From Sphingomonas hengshuiensis (GTDB lineage Bacteria; Pseudomonadota; Alphaproteobacteria; Sphingomonadales; Sphingomonadaceae), in assembly GCF_000935025.1 (NCBI RefSeq), contig NZ_CP010836.1, forward strand, positions 1,550,001 through 1,614,000: a DNA stretch of 64,000 nt. The letters are read 5' to 3'. Numbering within the stretch: the first letter of the stretch is position 1; each line of letters begins with the position of its first letter. The position numbers and the translations under genes are program-made. A model generated the notes under the pieces. That model worked only from the letters and a program-made list of their open reading frames with translations. It was not told the origin of the DNA and did not search any database. This document shows, piece by piece, positions 1 to 8,281 of this stretch.

Positions 1-1
1 C

Positions 2-985
2 ACACGGCTGCTCGCGCATCTGTGCGCGCCGGTGTTCGTGCTCCTCACCGGGCTTGCCGCCGCGCTGTACGGCGATGCGCGGGGCGGGCGGGGGGCGGCG
101 GCGGGGTTCCTGCTGAAGCGGGGGCTGTTCCTGATCGTGCTCGAATGGACCGTGGTGAACTTCGCCTGGACCTTCGATCCGACCCCTTCGGTCATATACC
201 TGCAGGTCATCTGGGCGATCGGGCTGTCGATGGTCGCGCTCGCGGCGCTGCTATACCTGCCCAGGCCGGCGCTGATCGGTATCGGCGTGCTGCTGGCATT
301 CGGGCATAATCTGCTCGACGGGATCGCCGCCCCGCCCGGCGGGCCGGGGCACGTCCTGTGGTCGGTGCTGCACGAGCGCGGATTTATCGAGCTTCCCGGG
401 GGCGCGCGTGCCCGCACGTCCTATCCCGTCTTGCCGTGGGTCGGAGTCATCGCGCTGGGCTATGCGCTCGGCCCGTGGTTCGCGCGGCAGGTGGCGCCCG
501 TTGCGCGGCAACGGCGGCTGGCAGCCACCGGCGCCGGCGCATTGCTGCTGTTCGCGCTGCTGCGGGCGCTGAACGGCTATGGCGAGCCCGTGCCATGGCA
601 GGTGCAGGGCGACGCGCTGACGACGGCGATGCGCCTGCTCAACCTGACCAAATATCCGCCGTCCGCCGATTTCCTGCTGCTGACGCTGGGCATCGGCTTG
701 CTGCTATTGGCCGCGTTGGAGCGATGGGGCGGCGGGCTGGTCCGCATGCTGGCGGTATTCGGCGCGGCTCCGCTGTTTTTCTACCTGCTCCATCTGTACC
801 TGCTCCACGCGATAAACCGGGTTGCCGGGCTGGCGACGCACAGCGGGCCGGCGCTGGTCAGCGTGCCCAATGTCGCGAGCCTGTGGCTGTTAGCGGGGGC
901 TGTCGCTGTGCCGTGCTGGTTCCTGTGCCGCCGGTTCGCCGCGGTGAAACGCAGAAGCGGTGCCGCATGGATGCGGTATCTGTAG
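2..985 (+). CDS. DUF1624 / heparan-alpha-glucosaminide N-acetyltransferase-like membrane protein (5' partial)
   Basis: The reading frame is open at the left edge, so the N-terminus is missing; about 327 residues are visible. They form roughly eight or nine hydrophobic segments separated by short loops. The segment PVFVLLTGLAAALYG near the visible start resembles the second membrane segment of DUF1624 / heparan-alpha-glucosaminide N-acetyltransferase-like proteins, and PLFFYLLHLYLLH near the C-terminus also fits that group. Such proteins are thought to move an acyl group across the inner membrane. The substrate cannot be told from sequence. It could also be a more general acyltransferase-3-like protein. 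A GTG at 32 is internal, because the frame continues upstream. Confidence 0.7.
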   Translation, partial: TRLLAHLCAPVFVLLTGLAAALYGDARGGRGAAAGFLLKRGLFLIVLEWTVVNFAWTFDPTPSVIYLQVIWAIGLSMVALAALLYLPRPALIGIGVLLAFGHNLLDGIAAPPGGPGHVLWSVLHERGFIELPGGARARTSYPVLPWVGVIALGYALGPWFARQVAPVARQRRLAATGAGALLLFALLRALNGYGEPVPWQVQGDALTTAMRLLNLTKYPPSADFLLLTLGIGLLLLAALERWGGGLVRMLAVFGAAPLFFYLLHLYLLHAINRVAGLATHSGPALVSVPNVASLWLLAGAVAVPCWFLCRRFAAVKRRSGAAWMRYL

Positions 986-1020
986 GAGGGGGCGGTGGCG
1001 CTCCGGCAACGCCAACGCGC

Positions 1021-1506
1021 CTAGTGGAGCGTGGGCAGGCGGGGCGTGAAGCGGGCGAGGCGTTCCTCCAGGCCATCGACATCGACGCCGTCCTCAAGCC
1101 GGACATCGACATGCGATCCATAGGGGCGCAGCTTGCCCTGCAGGATGATCGACACGCCCTTGTCGTCGGGCACTGCGCTGATCGTGCGAATCCGTGACCA
1201 GGGGATGCGCGTCGGGCGCCACCGCAGATCGCCGCGCAGGCTTATGCCGAAATCGTCGATGACAAGCTGGGGCTCGCCATTGCGGCGGGCATCCGCCACG
1301 CGCTGGGCCGCGCGGTGGCACGCCCCGGCGAGGCACGCGCACAGCGTCGCCGCCACCGCGCAGCCCAGTTTCCAGCCCAGCGGATCGTTGCCCGAGCGCA
1401 GCGCCATCCACAGCAACGCCAGTGCCGCCGCGCCGCCCGCAACCGCCAGCATGCGCCGCGTCTGCACCGCGGAGGCGTTGGGATAGAAGACGAGCGGCGC
1501 GTTCAA
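1021..1506 (-). CDS. Small membrane protein with PH-like soluble domain
   Basis: This 161-residue protein starts at a TTG whose last two bases are the first two of the uvrD stop codon (TTGA overlap), so it is probably translationally coupled to uvrD. Two hydrophobic segments (about residues 18-37 and 45-62) are followed by a soluble half. The pattern there (LVIDDFGI, then IPWSRIRTIS) looks like bacterial PH-type domains of the STM3941 kind, which is a weak family assignment from pattern only. No catalytic motif is visible. The role is unknown. No ATG lies early in the frame except at codon 19, so the TTG start is an inference. Confidence 0.6.
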   Translation of the reverse strand: MNAPLVFYPNASAVQTRRMLAVAGGAAALALLWMALRSGNDPLGWKLGCAVAATLCACLAGACHRAAQRVADARRNGEPQLVIDDFGISLRGDLRWRPTRIPWSRIRTISAVPDDKGVSIILQGKLRPYGSHVDVRLEDGVDVDGLEERLARFTPRLPTLH

Positions 1507-3812
1507 CCCAGGCTCACAAAGCTGTCCATCACGCGTTTCCGGCCCGCCGTCTCGAAATCGACCTCCAGCTTGTTGCCCTCGATCTCGGCGATCAGGCCAT
1601 AGCCGAATTTCTGGTGGAACACCCGCATCCCGAGCGACAGGTCGCCGCGCGGCTTCGCGCCGAAGCTGACGGCACTGGCGCGGCTCTCCAGCACCCGCGG
1701 CGCCTCGCGCGTAAAGGTGCGCGCGGTGAAGCCGCCGCCGGGGTTCTTCGCATCGACGCCCGCCGCGCGCTGCCAGCCCGGGCCGCGCCCGGTGCCGCGC
1801 CCGACATCCTCGAACGGATCGGCGCGGTCGCTCCAGTTGGCGCGCCACAGCGATGCGCCGCCCGACATGCTGCTTTCCTCGTTCACATGCTCGGGCGGGA
1901 GCTCGGCGATGAAGCGGCTGGGCAGGCTGCTCGTCCATTGGCCATAGATGCGGCGATTGGCGGCGTGGAGGATCGTCGCCTGTCGCCGCGCGCGGGTGAT
2001 CGCGACATAGGCGAGGCGGCGTTCCTCCTCGAGGCTGGCGAGCCCGCCTTCGTCGAGCGCGCGCTGCGAGGGGAAGATGCCTTCCTCCCACCCGACGAGG
2101 AATGCCGTGTCGAATTCGAGCCCCTTGGCGGCGTGGATCGTCATGATCGTGACCTTGGGCTCCTCGGCATTGCTCTCATTGTCCATGACGAGGCTGACAT
2201 GTTCGAGGAATGCCGTCAGCGATTCATATTCCTCCATCGCGCGGACGAGTTCGTTGAGGTTTTCCAGCCGCCCCGCCGCCTCGGCGGTGCGATCGGCCTG
2301 CCACATCGCAGTATAGCCGCTCTCGTCGAGCACGATCCGCGCGAGATCGGGGTGTTGCAGCGTGTCGCCCATGCTGCGCCAGCGCGCGATGTCGCCGATC
2401 AGGTTGCCGAGCGCGCGGCGGGCCTGCGGCGTCAGCTCGTCGGTGTCGAGGATACGCGCCGCCGCACTCATCAGCGGCAACCCCGCGCCGCGCGCGAATT
2501 GATGGACCTTGGCCAGCGCCTTGTCGCCAAGCCCGCGCTTGGGCGTGTTGACGATCCGTTCGAAGGCGAGGTCGTCGGCGGGCTGCGCGACGACGCGCAG
2601 ATAGGCGAGCGCGTCGCGGATTTCCTGCCGCTCGTAGAAGCGGAAGCCGCCGATGATGCGATAGGGCAGGCCGATCGCGATGAAGCGATCCTCGAACTCG
2701 CGAGTCTGGTGCTGCGCGCGCACCAGGATCGCGGTGTCGTCGAGGCTGGTGCCGCCGCGCTGGAGCGCCTCGATCTCGTCGCCGACTCGGCGCGCTTCCT
2801 CGGGGCCGTCCCAGATGCCGAGGACCTTGACCTTTTCGCCCGCGTCCTTCTCGGTCCACAAGGTCTTGCCCAGCCGCCCGCCATTATTGGCGATGACGCC
2901 CGACGCGGCGGCCAGGATGTGCGGAGTCGAGCGGTAATTCTGTTCGAGCCGGATCACCTTGGCGCCGGGGAAGTCCTTCTCGAACTTCAGGATATTCTCG
3001 ACCTGCGCGCCGCGCCATGAATAGATCGACTGGTCGTCGTCGCCGACGCAGCACAGGTTGCGCCGCTCCTGCGCGAGCAGGCGGAGCCAGAGATATTGGA
3101 CGCTGTTGGTGTCCTGATATTCGTCGACCATGATGTAGCGGAAGCGCTGCTGATAGAGCTGGAGCACCTCGCGGTCGGTGCGCAGGATCGTCAGCATGTG
3201 GAGCAGCAGGTCGCCGAAATCGCAGGCGTTGAGCGTGCGCAGCCGGTCCTGGTACAGCGCGTACAGCGCCTGTCCCTTGCCATTGGCGTAGAGCTCGGAC
3301 TGGCCGGCGTCGATGTCCTTCGGGGTCAGCCCCTTGTTCTTCCACTGATCGATCAGCCCCGCCAGCGCGCGGGCGGGCCAGCGCTTTTCGTCGAGGTCGG
3401 CGGCGGTGATGAGCTGTTTGAGCAGGCGCAACTGGTCGTCGGTGTCGAGGATGGTGAAGTTGCTCTGCAATCCCACCAGCTCGGCATGGCGGCGCAGCAT
3501 CTTGGCGCCGATCGCGTGGAAGGTGCCGAGCCACGGCATCCCCTCGACCGCGTCGCCCACCAGCCGCCCGACCCGCTCGCGCATCTCGCGCGCCGCCTTG
3601 TTGGTGAAGGTGACCGACAGGATCTCCGACGGATAGGCCTTCCGGGTATAGAGCAGGTGCGCGAGCCGCGCAGTGAGTGCCGCGGTCTTGCCCGTGCCCG
3701 CACCCGCGAGCACGAGCACCGGCCCCTCGGTCGTCAGCACGGCATCGCGCTGGGGATCGTTCAGGCCCCGCAGATAGGGGGCATCGTCGGGGGCGGGGGC
3801 AGGAAGACTCAT
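1503..3812 (-). CDS. uvrD: ATP-dependent DNA helicase UvrD/PcrA
   Basis: The 769-residue protein is a superfamily 1A 3'-5' helicase acting in nucleotide excision and mismatch repair. The motifs appear in order: Q-motif region LNDPQRDAV, Walker A GAGTGKT (about residues 37-43), Walker B DEYQDTN, motif III GDDDQSIYSWRGA, motif IV QNYRSTPHIL, motif V MTIHAAKGLEFD and motif VI VAITRARR. The last 45 residues (VFHQKFGYGLIAEIEG) match the Tudor-like tail that contacts RNA polymerase in PcrA/UvrD. I chose the ATG at 3812; a TTG 36 bases upstream would add 12 residues. It is divergent from the small gene at 3900. Confidence 0.95.
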   Translation of the reverse strand: MSLPAPAPDDAPYLRGLNDPQRDAVLTTEGPVLVLAGAGTGKTAALTARLAHLLYTRKAYPSEILSVTFTNKAAREMRERVGRLVGDAVEGMPWLGTFHAIGAKMLRRHAELVGLQSNFTILDTDDQLRLLKQLITAADLDEKRWPARALAGLIDQWKNKGLTPKDIDAGQSELYANGKGQALYALYQDRLRTLNACDFGDLLLHMLTILRTDREVLQLYQQRFRYIMVDEYQDTNSVQYLWLRLLAQERRNLCCVGDDDQSIYSWRGAQVENILKFEKDFPGAKVIRLEQNYRSTPHILAAASGVIANNGGRLGKTLWTEKDAGEKVKVLGIWDGPEEARRVGDEIEALQRGGTSLDDTAILVRAQHQTREFEDRFIAIGLPYRIIGGFRFYERQEIRDALAYLRVVAQPADDLAFERIVNTPKRGLGDKALAKVHQFARGAGLPLMSAAARILDTDELTPQARRALGNLIGDIARWRSMGDTLQHPDLARIVLDESGYTAMWQADRTAEAAGRLENLNELVRAMEEYESLTAFLEHVSLVMDNESNAEEPKVTIMTIHAAKGLEFDTAFLVGWEEGIFPSQRALDEGGLASLEEERRLAYVAITRARRQATILHAANRRIYGQWTSSLPSRFIAELPPEHVNEESSMSGGASLWRANWSDRADPFEDVGRGTGRGPGWQRAAGVDAKNPGGGFTARTFTREAPRVLESRASAVSFGAKPRGDLSLGMRVFHQKFGYGLIAEIEGNKLEVDFETAGRKRVMDSFVSLG

Positions 3813-3899
3813 CGGCGAACAGGTAGGGAACGCGAAGCGCGCGGGCAAGTTGCTTCCGATCGCGCCTGGGCGCTAGAGGGGCGGCGAAGGAGACAGGCA

Positions 3900-4079
3900 A
3901 TGCGTTTGCGGGACCGGAAGCTGCGGTTGGGGATCGTGCTGGCGATCGCAGTGACGGCGGCGGTGTTCGCGTGGCGGACCGGCCAGAACGGCGCGACTCC
4001 GAAATGCGAGCCCGGGCGCGTCGAGGAACGCGATGCCGCGGGCACGGTGACCAAGGTTGTCCGCACGACCTGTCTCTGA
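3900..4079 (+). CDS. Small single-pass membrane or exported protein, 59 aa
   Basis: This short gene has a good ribosome-binding site (AAGGAG about ten bases before the ATG). It encodes a basic N-terminus (MRLRDRKLRLG), one hydrophobic stretch (IVLAIAVTAAVFAW) and a short charged tail with two cysteines. The tail could be periplasmic. It is followed 21 bases later by the next exported protein, so the two may be co-transcribed. No family is recognised. Confidence 0.6.
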   Translation: MRLRDRKLRLGIVLAIAVTAAVFAWRTGQNGATPKCEPGRVEERDAAGTVTKVVRTTCL

Positions 4080-4100
4080 GGATCGTCTATAAGGAGGGGC

Positions 4101-4763
4101 ATGCGCCCGCTCCTCTACTGCATCGCCCTGATGCTCGCCACGCCCGCGCTGGCGCAGGTGGAGCAGCTCGAGCAGATCGAGCCAAGCGCGGGCGAGATGC
4201 AGGCCGAGATATTTGGCGGCCCCGGCGGGCAATCGATCGAGGCGCTGGCGGGAATTTCCGATCGGCTCGCGCTGGGCGGCGAAGTCGAGTTCGAGGACGG
4301 GCGCATCGAATCCGCCGGGCTGGCCGCGCTGGTCCGGTTTTCCGATCCGGAGACGCGGCCCATCGGGCTCGGCGTGGAGGCGCAGGCCTCGCTGGGCGCC
4401 GGGGGGCGACTGCACGAGATCGAGGTGCGCGGGCTTTTCGAGAGTCGCGGCGCGAAGTGGTGGCTCCAGGTCAATCCGATCGTCCGCACCGTTCGCGAAG
4501 ATGGGGCAAGCGGGACGGGGATCGCCTATGCCGCGTCGATCCAGCGCCGGATCGGCGGCGTCTGGCTGGGGGGCGAGGCGTCGGGGCGGCTGGCGCGGAT
4601 CGGCGGCGATCCGATGCTCGCGCCCCGCGGGGAGCAGTATCTAGGCCCCAGTATCACGCTCCAGCCGCGCGGGGGCGCCGAGATCGGGCTTGCGTGGCTG
4701 GAGCGGATCGCGGGACGCGGCACGCGATCGGGGCCCAGGGCGTTCCTCCAGTTCGAGTTCTGA
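4101..4763 (+). CDS. Exported, probable outer-membrane beta-barrel protein
   Basis: The 220-residue protein has a clear Sec signal peptide (MRPLLYCIALMLATPALA, cleavage before QVE). The mature part shows alternating polar and hydrophobic strands and ends in the aromatic FLQFEF, as outer-membrane barrels do for BAM recognition. A strong AAGGAGG lies eight bases before the ATG. No enzymatic motif is visible and I do not recognise the family. The short length would suit an 8-stranded barrel. The function is unknown. Confidence 0.7.
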   Translation: MRPLLYCIALMLATPALAQVEQLEQIEPSAGEMQAEIFGGPGGQSIEALAGISDRLALGGEVEFEDGRIESAGLAALVRFSDPETRPIGLGVEAQASLGAGGRLHEIEVRGLFESRGAKWWLQVNPIVRTVREDGASGTGIAYAASIQRRIGGVWLGGEASGRLARIGGDPMLAPRGEQYLGPSITLQPRGGAEIGLAWLERIAGRGTRSGPRAFLQFEF

Positions 4764-4778
4764 CCGGGCGCGCCGGGG

Positions 4779-4807
4779 CTGTAACGCCTCTGTCATCACA
4801 TTGTCAC
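4779..4807 (+). promoter_or_regulatory. Tandem Pho boxes upstream of pit
   Basis: Three 7-bp direct repeats spaced by 4 bp lie just before pit: CTGTAAC (4779-4785), CTGTCAT (4790-4796) and TTGTCAC (4801-4807). The 11-bp period and the CTGTCAT-N4-CTGTCAY pattern match the PhoB binding site known from enterobacteria and rhizobia. The last repeat ends 25 bases before the pit ATG, so bound PhoB would probably overlap the promoter. Whether it activates or represses cannot be told from sequence; in rhizobia PhoB represses the low-affinity Pit system. Confidence 0.8.
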
Positions 4808-4832
4808 AGACCGCGCCCAGAGGCGCGACATC

Positions 4833-6467
4833 ATGGCCACTCTCGCACTGGACCAGGCCCCGCAGGCTGACACGCCACGGGGTCCCCGATTCGACTATCG
4901 GACCCCTCCGCTCGCCAAGGCGCTGTTCGCAGCGATCCTGCTGGGCGGGCTGGCTTTTGCCGGATGGAGCGTGCTGACCGACACGCGGGGAGTGGGCGAG
5001 GAGCTGGCGATCGGCGCCTTCGCGTTCCTTGTCCTCGCGCTGGTGATTGCGCTCGGGTTCGAGTTCGTCAACGGCTTCCACGACACGGCGAACGCGGTCG
5101 CGACGGTGATCTACACCAATGCGATGCCGGCGAATTTTGCGGTGATCTGGTCGGGTTTCTTCAACTTTCTGGGTGTGATGGTGTCGTCGGGCGCGGTCGC
5201 CTATTCGATCATCACGCTGTTGCCGGTCGACCTGATCCTGAACGTCGGCAGCACCGGCGGGTTCGCGATGATCTTCGCGCTGCTGCTCGCGGCGGTGCTG
5301 TGGAACCTCGGCACCTGGTATTTCGGACTGCCCAATTCTTCGTCGCACACGCTGATCGGCTCGGTCCTCGGCGTCGGGCTTGCCAACCAGCTGATCATGG
5401 CGGGTTCGCGTGGCGGCACCGCAGGCGTCGACTGGGCGCAGGTCCAGAAGGTGATGACCGGGCTGTGGATGGCGCCGCTGATCGGGTTCGGCGCGGCGCT
5501 GCTGCTGCTGCTCACGATGCGGATGGTGATCCGCAAGCCCGAGCTGTACAGCCCGCCCAAGGGCGATACCCCCCCGCCGCGCGGCATCCGCGCGCTGCTG
5601 ATCTTCACTTGCACCGCGGTATCGTTCAGCCATGGCTCGAACGACGGGCAGAAGGGGATGGGGCTGATCATGCTCATCTTGATCGGCTGCGCGCCGACCG
5701 CCTATGCGCTCAACCGCACGGCGCCGGCCAGCGCGACGCCGGCGTTCATCCAGACCGCCAATGTCGCGACCGCGGCGTTCGATGCGAAGGGTGGCCCGGA
5801 CATGACGCCCGAGGCGGCCCGGGTGACGCTGACCGACGCGCTCCAGCATCGCAAGGCGGACACGCCCGAGGTGTTCGGCGCGCTGGAGAGCCTGTCGAAG
5901 GACCTGAGCGCGCGCGTCGCCGGCTATGGCTCGCTGGGCGCAGTCCCCGCCGAGGCGACGTCGAACGTCCGCAACGACATGTATCTGGTGCTCGACACCA
6001 CCAAGCTGGCAGCGAAGCAGCCCGGCGTGTTCACCGAGGCCGAGGGCGCGGCGATCAAGGACTATCAGTCCAAGCTGGAGGCCGGCACGCGCTTCATTCC
6101 GCTATGGGTGAAGATCGTCGTCGCGATCGCGCTGGGGCTGGGAACGATGATCGGCTGGAAGCGGATCGTGGTCACGGTCGGCGAGCGGATCGGCAAGACC
6201 CACATGACCTATGGCATGGGCGCGACCGCCGAGCTGGTCGCGGCGGGGACGATCCTGGCGGCCGATCGCTTCGGGTTGCCGGTGTCGACGACGCACATCC
6301 TGTCGTCGGGCGTCGCGGGCGCTTCGGTGGCGAGCGGCGCGGGGCTCCAGAGCCGCACCATCATGCAGCTCGCCGCGGCATGGCTGCTGACGCTGCCCGC
6401 CGCGATGGCGCTGTCGGGTGGGCTCTACTGGCTGATGCTCAACGCAGTGAAGATGTTCGGGCTCTGA
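4833..6467 (+). CDS. pit: Inorganic phosphate transporter, PiT family
   Basis: The 544-residue inner-membrane protein carries the duplicated PiT signature: GFEFVNGFHDTANAVATVIYT (about residues 71-91) in the first half and AVSFSHGSNDGQKGMG in the second. Both halves are membrane segments separated by a soluble stretch of about 130 residues (roughly residues 290-425). The family couples metal-phosphate uptake to protons. The ATG follows tandem Pho boxes, so expression is probably under PhoB control. The gene stands alone; its 3' end faces a convergent small gene across the R1 repeat at 6487-6622. Confidence 0.95.
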   Translation: MATLALDQAPQADTPRGPRFDYRTPPLAKALFAAILLGGLAFAGWSVLTDTRGVGEELAIGAFAFLVLALVIALGFEFVNGFHDTANAVATVIYTNAMPANFAVIWSGFFNFLGVMVSSGAVAYSIITLLPVDLILNVGSTGGFAMIFALLLAAVLWNLGTWYFGLPNSSSHTLIGSVLGVGLANQLIMAGSRGGTAGVDWAQVQKVMTGLWMAPLIGFGAALLLLLTMRMVIRKPELYSPPKGDTPPPRGIRALLIFTCTAVSFSHGSNDGQKGMGLIMLILIGCAPTAYALNRTAPASATPAFIQTANVATAAFDAKGGPDMTPEAARVTLTDALQHRKADTPEVFGALESLSKDLSARVAGYGSLGAVPAEATSNVRNDMYLVLDTTKLAAKQPGVFTEAEGAAIKDYQSKLEAGTRFIPLWVKIVVAIALGLGTMIGWKRIVVTVGERIGKTHMTYGMGATAELVAAGTILAADRFGLPVSTTHILSSGVAGASVASGAGLQSRTIMQLAAAWLLTLPAAMALSGGLYWLMLNAVKMFGL

Positions 6468-6486
6468 GCCTGTTAGGCTGACCGCG

Positions 6487-6622
6487 TCACCCTCACCCTT
6501 CCGCGCCTTTGGCGCTCCCTCCCTCTCCCGATGGGAGAGGGATGCGGACACTCAAACTCCCTCTCCCCTCGGGAGAGGGAAGGGGCCCGCCGCCGCAGGC
6601 GGTGGGAAGGGTGAGGGGGACG
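6487..6622. repeat. R1 dispersed palindromic repeat, copy a
   Basis: An imperfect palindrome opens with TCACCCTCACCCTTCC and closes with GGAAGGGTGAGGG. The interior holds short hairpins built on CCCTCTCCC/GGGAGAGGG and a GC-rich CCGCCGC-AGGCGG stem. The same element recurs at 9481, 17331 (variant), 21743 and 46002. This copy lies between the convergent ends of pit and the small gene at 6636, where it could act as a two-way terminator or mRNA stabiliser. Confidence 0.85.
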
Positions 6623-6635
6623 CCATAACCCCGCG

Positions 6636-6821
6636 TCACACCCGGTCGGTGCAGCTTTCCAGCGCGCGTTCGGCGACCTGAAGGCTGACTTTGATCCCGT
6701 GCGTGTCGGCGCGAAGGTCGGCCTTGACGTGGTCCATCGGGTTCCAGTGCGCCACCAGAACGCCCATTGCGAGCGCGAAGATCGCCGAGGTCAGATAGCG
6801 GCGTGCGATCGAATCCTGCAT
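6636..6821 (-). CDS. Small membrane-anchored protein, 61 aa
   Basis: The frame starts at an ATG preceded by GGGAG at suitable spacing. It encodes MQDSIARRYLTSAIFALAMG with one hydrophobic segment, then a charged helical tail ending in a cysteine. It fills the gap between R1 copy a and the divergent MFS gene. The coding case rests on the ribosome-binding site and the protein-like composition only. No family is recognised. Confidence 0.45.
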   Translation of the reverse strand: MQDSIARRYLTSAIFALAMGVLVAHWNPMDHVKADLRADTHGIKVSLQVAERALESCTDRV

Positions 6822-6958
6822 TGCCCGACTCCCATTTTCGGTGCTTTGAAGGTGATGTTTTGGTACCCAGCCGAAACTGTCGCGGCGATGAACGGGACGC
6901 GCGAAACAGGTTGACCCGAGCCTCCGCAGGTTCGACCAGAGCCGCGGAGGGGATCCAC

Positions 6959-8224
6959 ATGACCACAGCAAGCGCCGCACCGGCATCGCACCGCCGCATC
7001 CTGTTCGCCAGCCTGGTGGGCACGTCGGTCGAGTTTTACGATTTCTATATCTACGCGACTGCCGCCGCGCTCGTGTTCCCGACGCTCTTCTTCCCTTCGC
7101 AGGACCCCGCGCTCCAGCAGCTTTTGTCCTATGCCAGCTTCAGCGTCGCCTTTTTCGCGCGGCCGCTGGGCGGGCTGGTGTTCGGCCATTTCGGCGACCG
7201 GATGGGGCGCAAGTCGACCCTGGTCGCGTCGCTGATGCTGATGGGGCTCTCGACGGTGCTCATCGCGTTCCTGCCGGGCTACGCGGTGCTTGGCTGGGTC
7301 GCGCCCGCTTTGCTGTGCCTGTTGCGCTTCGGGCAGGGGCTGGGGCTGGGCGGCGAATGGGGCGGGGCGTCGCTGCTCGCGGTCGAGAATGCGCCGCCGG
7401 GATGGGCCAATCGCTACGGCGCCTTCCCGCCGATGGGCGCGCCGGTCGGTTTCATCTTCGCCAATGGCTTTTTCCTGATCCTCGGCGCGCTGCTCACCGA
7501 CGAGCAGTTTCGCGAATGGGGCTGGCGGCTGCCCTTCCTCGCCAGCGCGCTGCTCGTCGCGCTCGGGCTGTGGGTGCGCGTGACGCTCACCGAGACCCCC
7601 GCCTTCGTCGAGGCGCAACATGCCGCGCCGCCGCCCAAAGTGCCGCTGGGCGAGTTGCTCCGCGCGCATTGGCTGCCGACGATCGCCGGCACGGTGGGGA
7701 CCGTGGCGTGTTTCGCGCTGTTCTACATCTCGACGGTGTTCGTGATCGGCTATGGGACCAAGACGCTGGGCTATGGCCGCGAGACCTTCCTCGCGATCGA
7801 GCTGGCGGCAATCCTGTTCATGGCGGCGGGGATCGTCGCCGCAGTCGTGCTGGCCGATCGGACCAGCGCCGCGCGCGTGCTGGTGCTCGGGTGCATCGCG
7901 ACGCTGCCCGTGGGCATGGCGATGGCGGCGCTGGTCACCGCCAACGCGCTGCTCGGCGTTTTCGCATGGCTGGCGCTGGCGCTGTTCGTGATGGGGTTCG
8001 TCTATGGCCCGCTTGGCGGCTGGCTGCCCAGCCTGTTCCCGGCGCGGGTGCGCTATACCGGCGTGTCGGTGACGTTCAACCTGGGCGGGATCATCGGCGG
8101 CGGGCTGACGCCGTTCATCGCGGAGACGCTGGTGAAGCAGGGCGGGCTCTGGCTGGTCGGCGCCTATCTGGCGGGCGCGGGGGCGCTAAGCCTGGCGGGG
8201 CTGGCGCTGACTCGGCGCAGATAG
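6959..8224 (+). CDS. MFS transporter, metabolite:H+ symporter (MHS) subfamily
   Basis: The 421-residue protein has about 12 membrane segments. Diagnostic stretches are GTSVEFYDFYIYATAAALVF near the N-terminus, the loop 2-3 motif GHFGDRMGRKSTL, and RFGQGLGLGGEWGGA. These are typical of the MHS group (ProP, KgtP, ShiA), which import organic acids, osmolytes or shikimate with protons. The substrate cannot be assigned. I chose the ATG at 6959, which follows GGAGGGG; the frame stays open upstream without a good start. It is divergent from the small gene at 6636. Confidence 0.88.
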   Translation: MTTASAAPASHRRILFASLVGTSVEFYDFYIYATAAALVFPTLFFPSQDPALQQLLSYASFSVAFFARPLGGLVFGHFGDRMGRKSTLVASLMLMGLSTVLIAFLPGYAVLGWVAPALLCLLRFGQGLGLGGEWGGASLLAVENAPPGWANRYGAFPPMGAPVGFIFANGFFLILGALLTDEQFREWGWRLPFLASALLVALGLWVRVTLTETPAFVEAQHAAPPPKVPLGELLRAHWLPTIAGTVGTVACFALFYISTVFVIGYGTKTLGYGRETFLAIELAAILFMAAGIVAAVVLADRTSAARVLVLGCIATLPVGMAMAALVTANALLGVFAWLALALFVMGFVYGPLGGWLPSLFPARVRYTGVSVTFNLGGIIGGGLTPFIAETLVKQGGLWLVGAYLAGAGALSLAGLALTRRR

Positions 8225-8281
8225 CGGCTTCATTCCGTAATCGCGTTTGATTATCGTTGGTTACCTAAAGGAGTTCGGACG

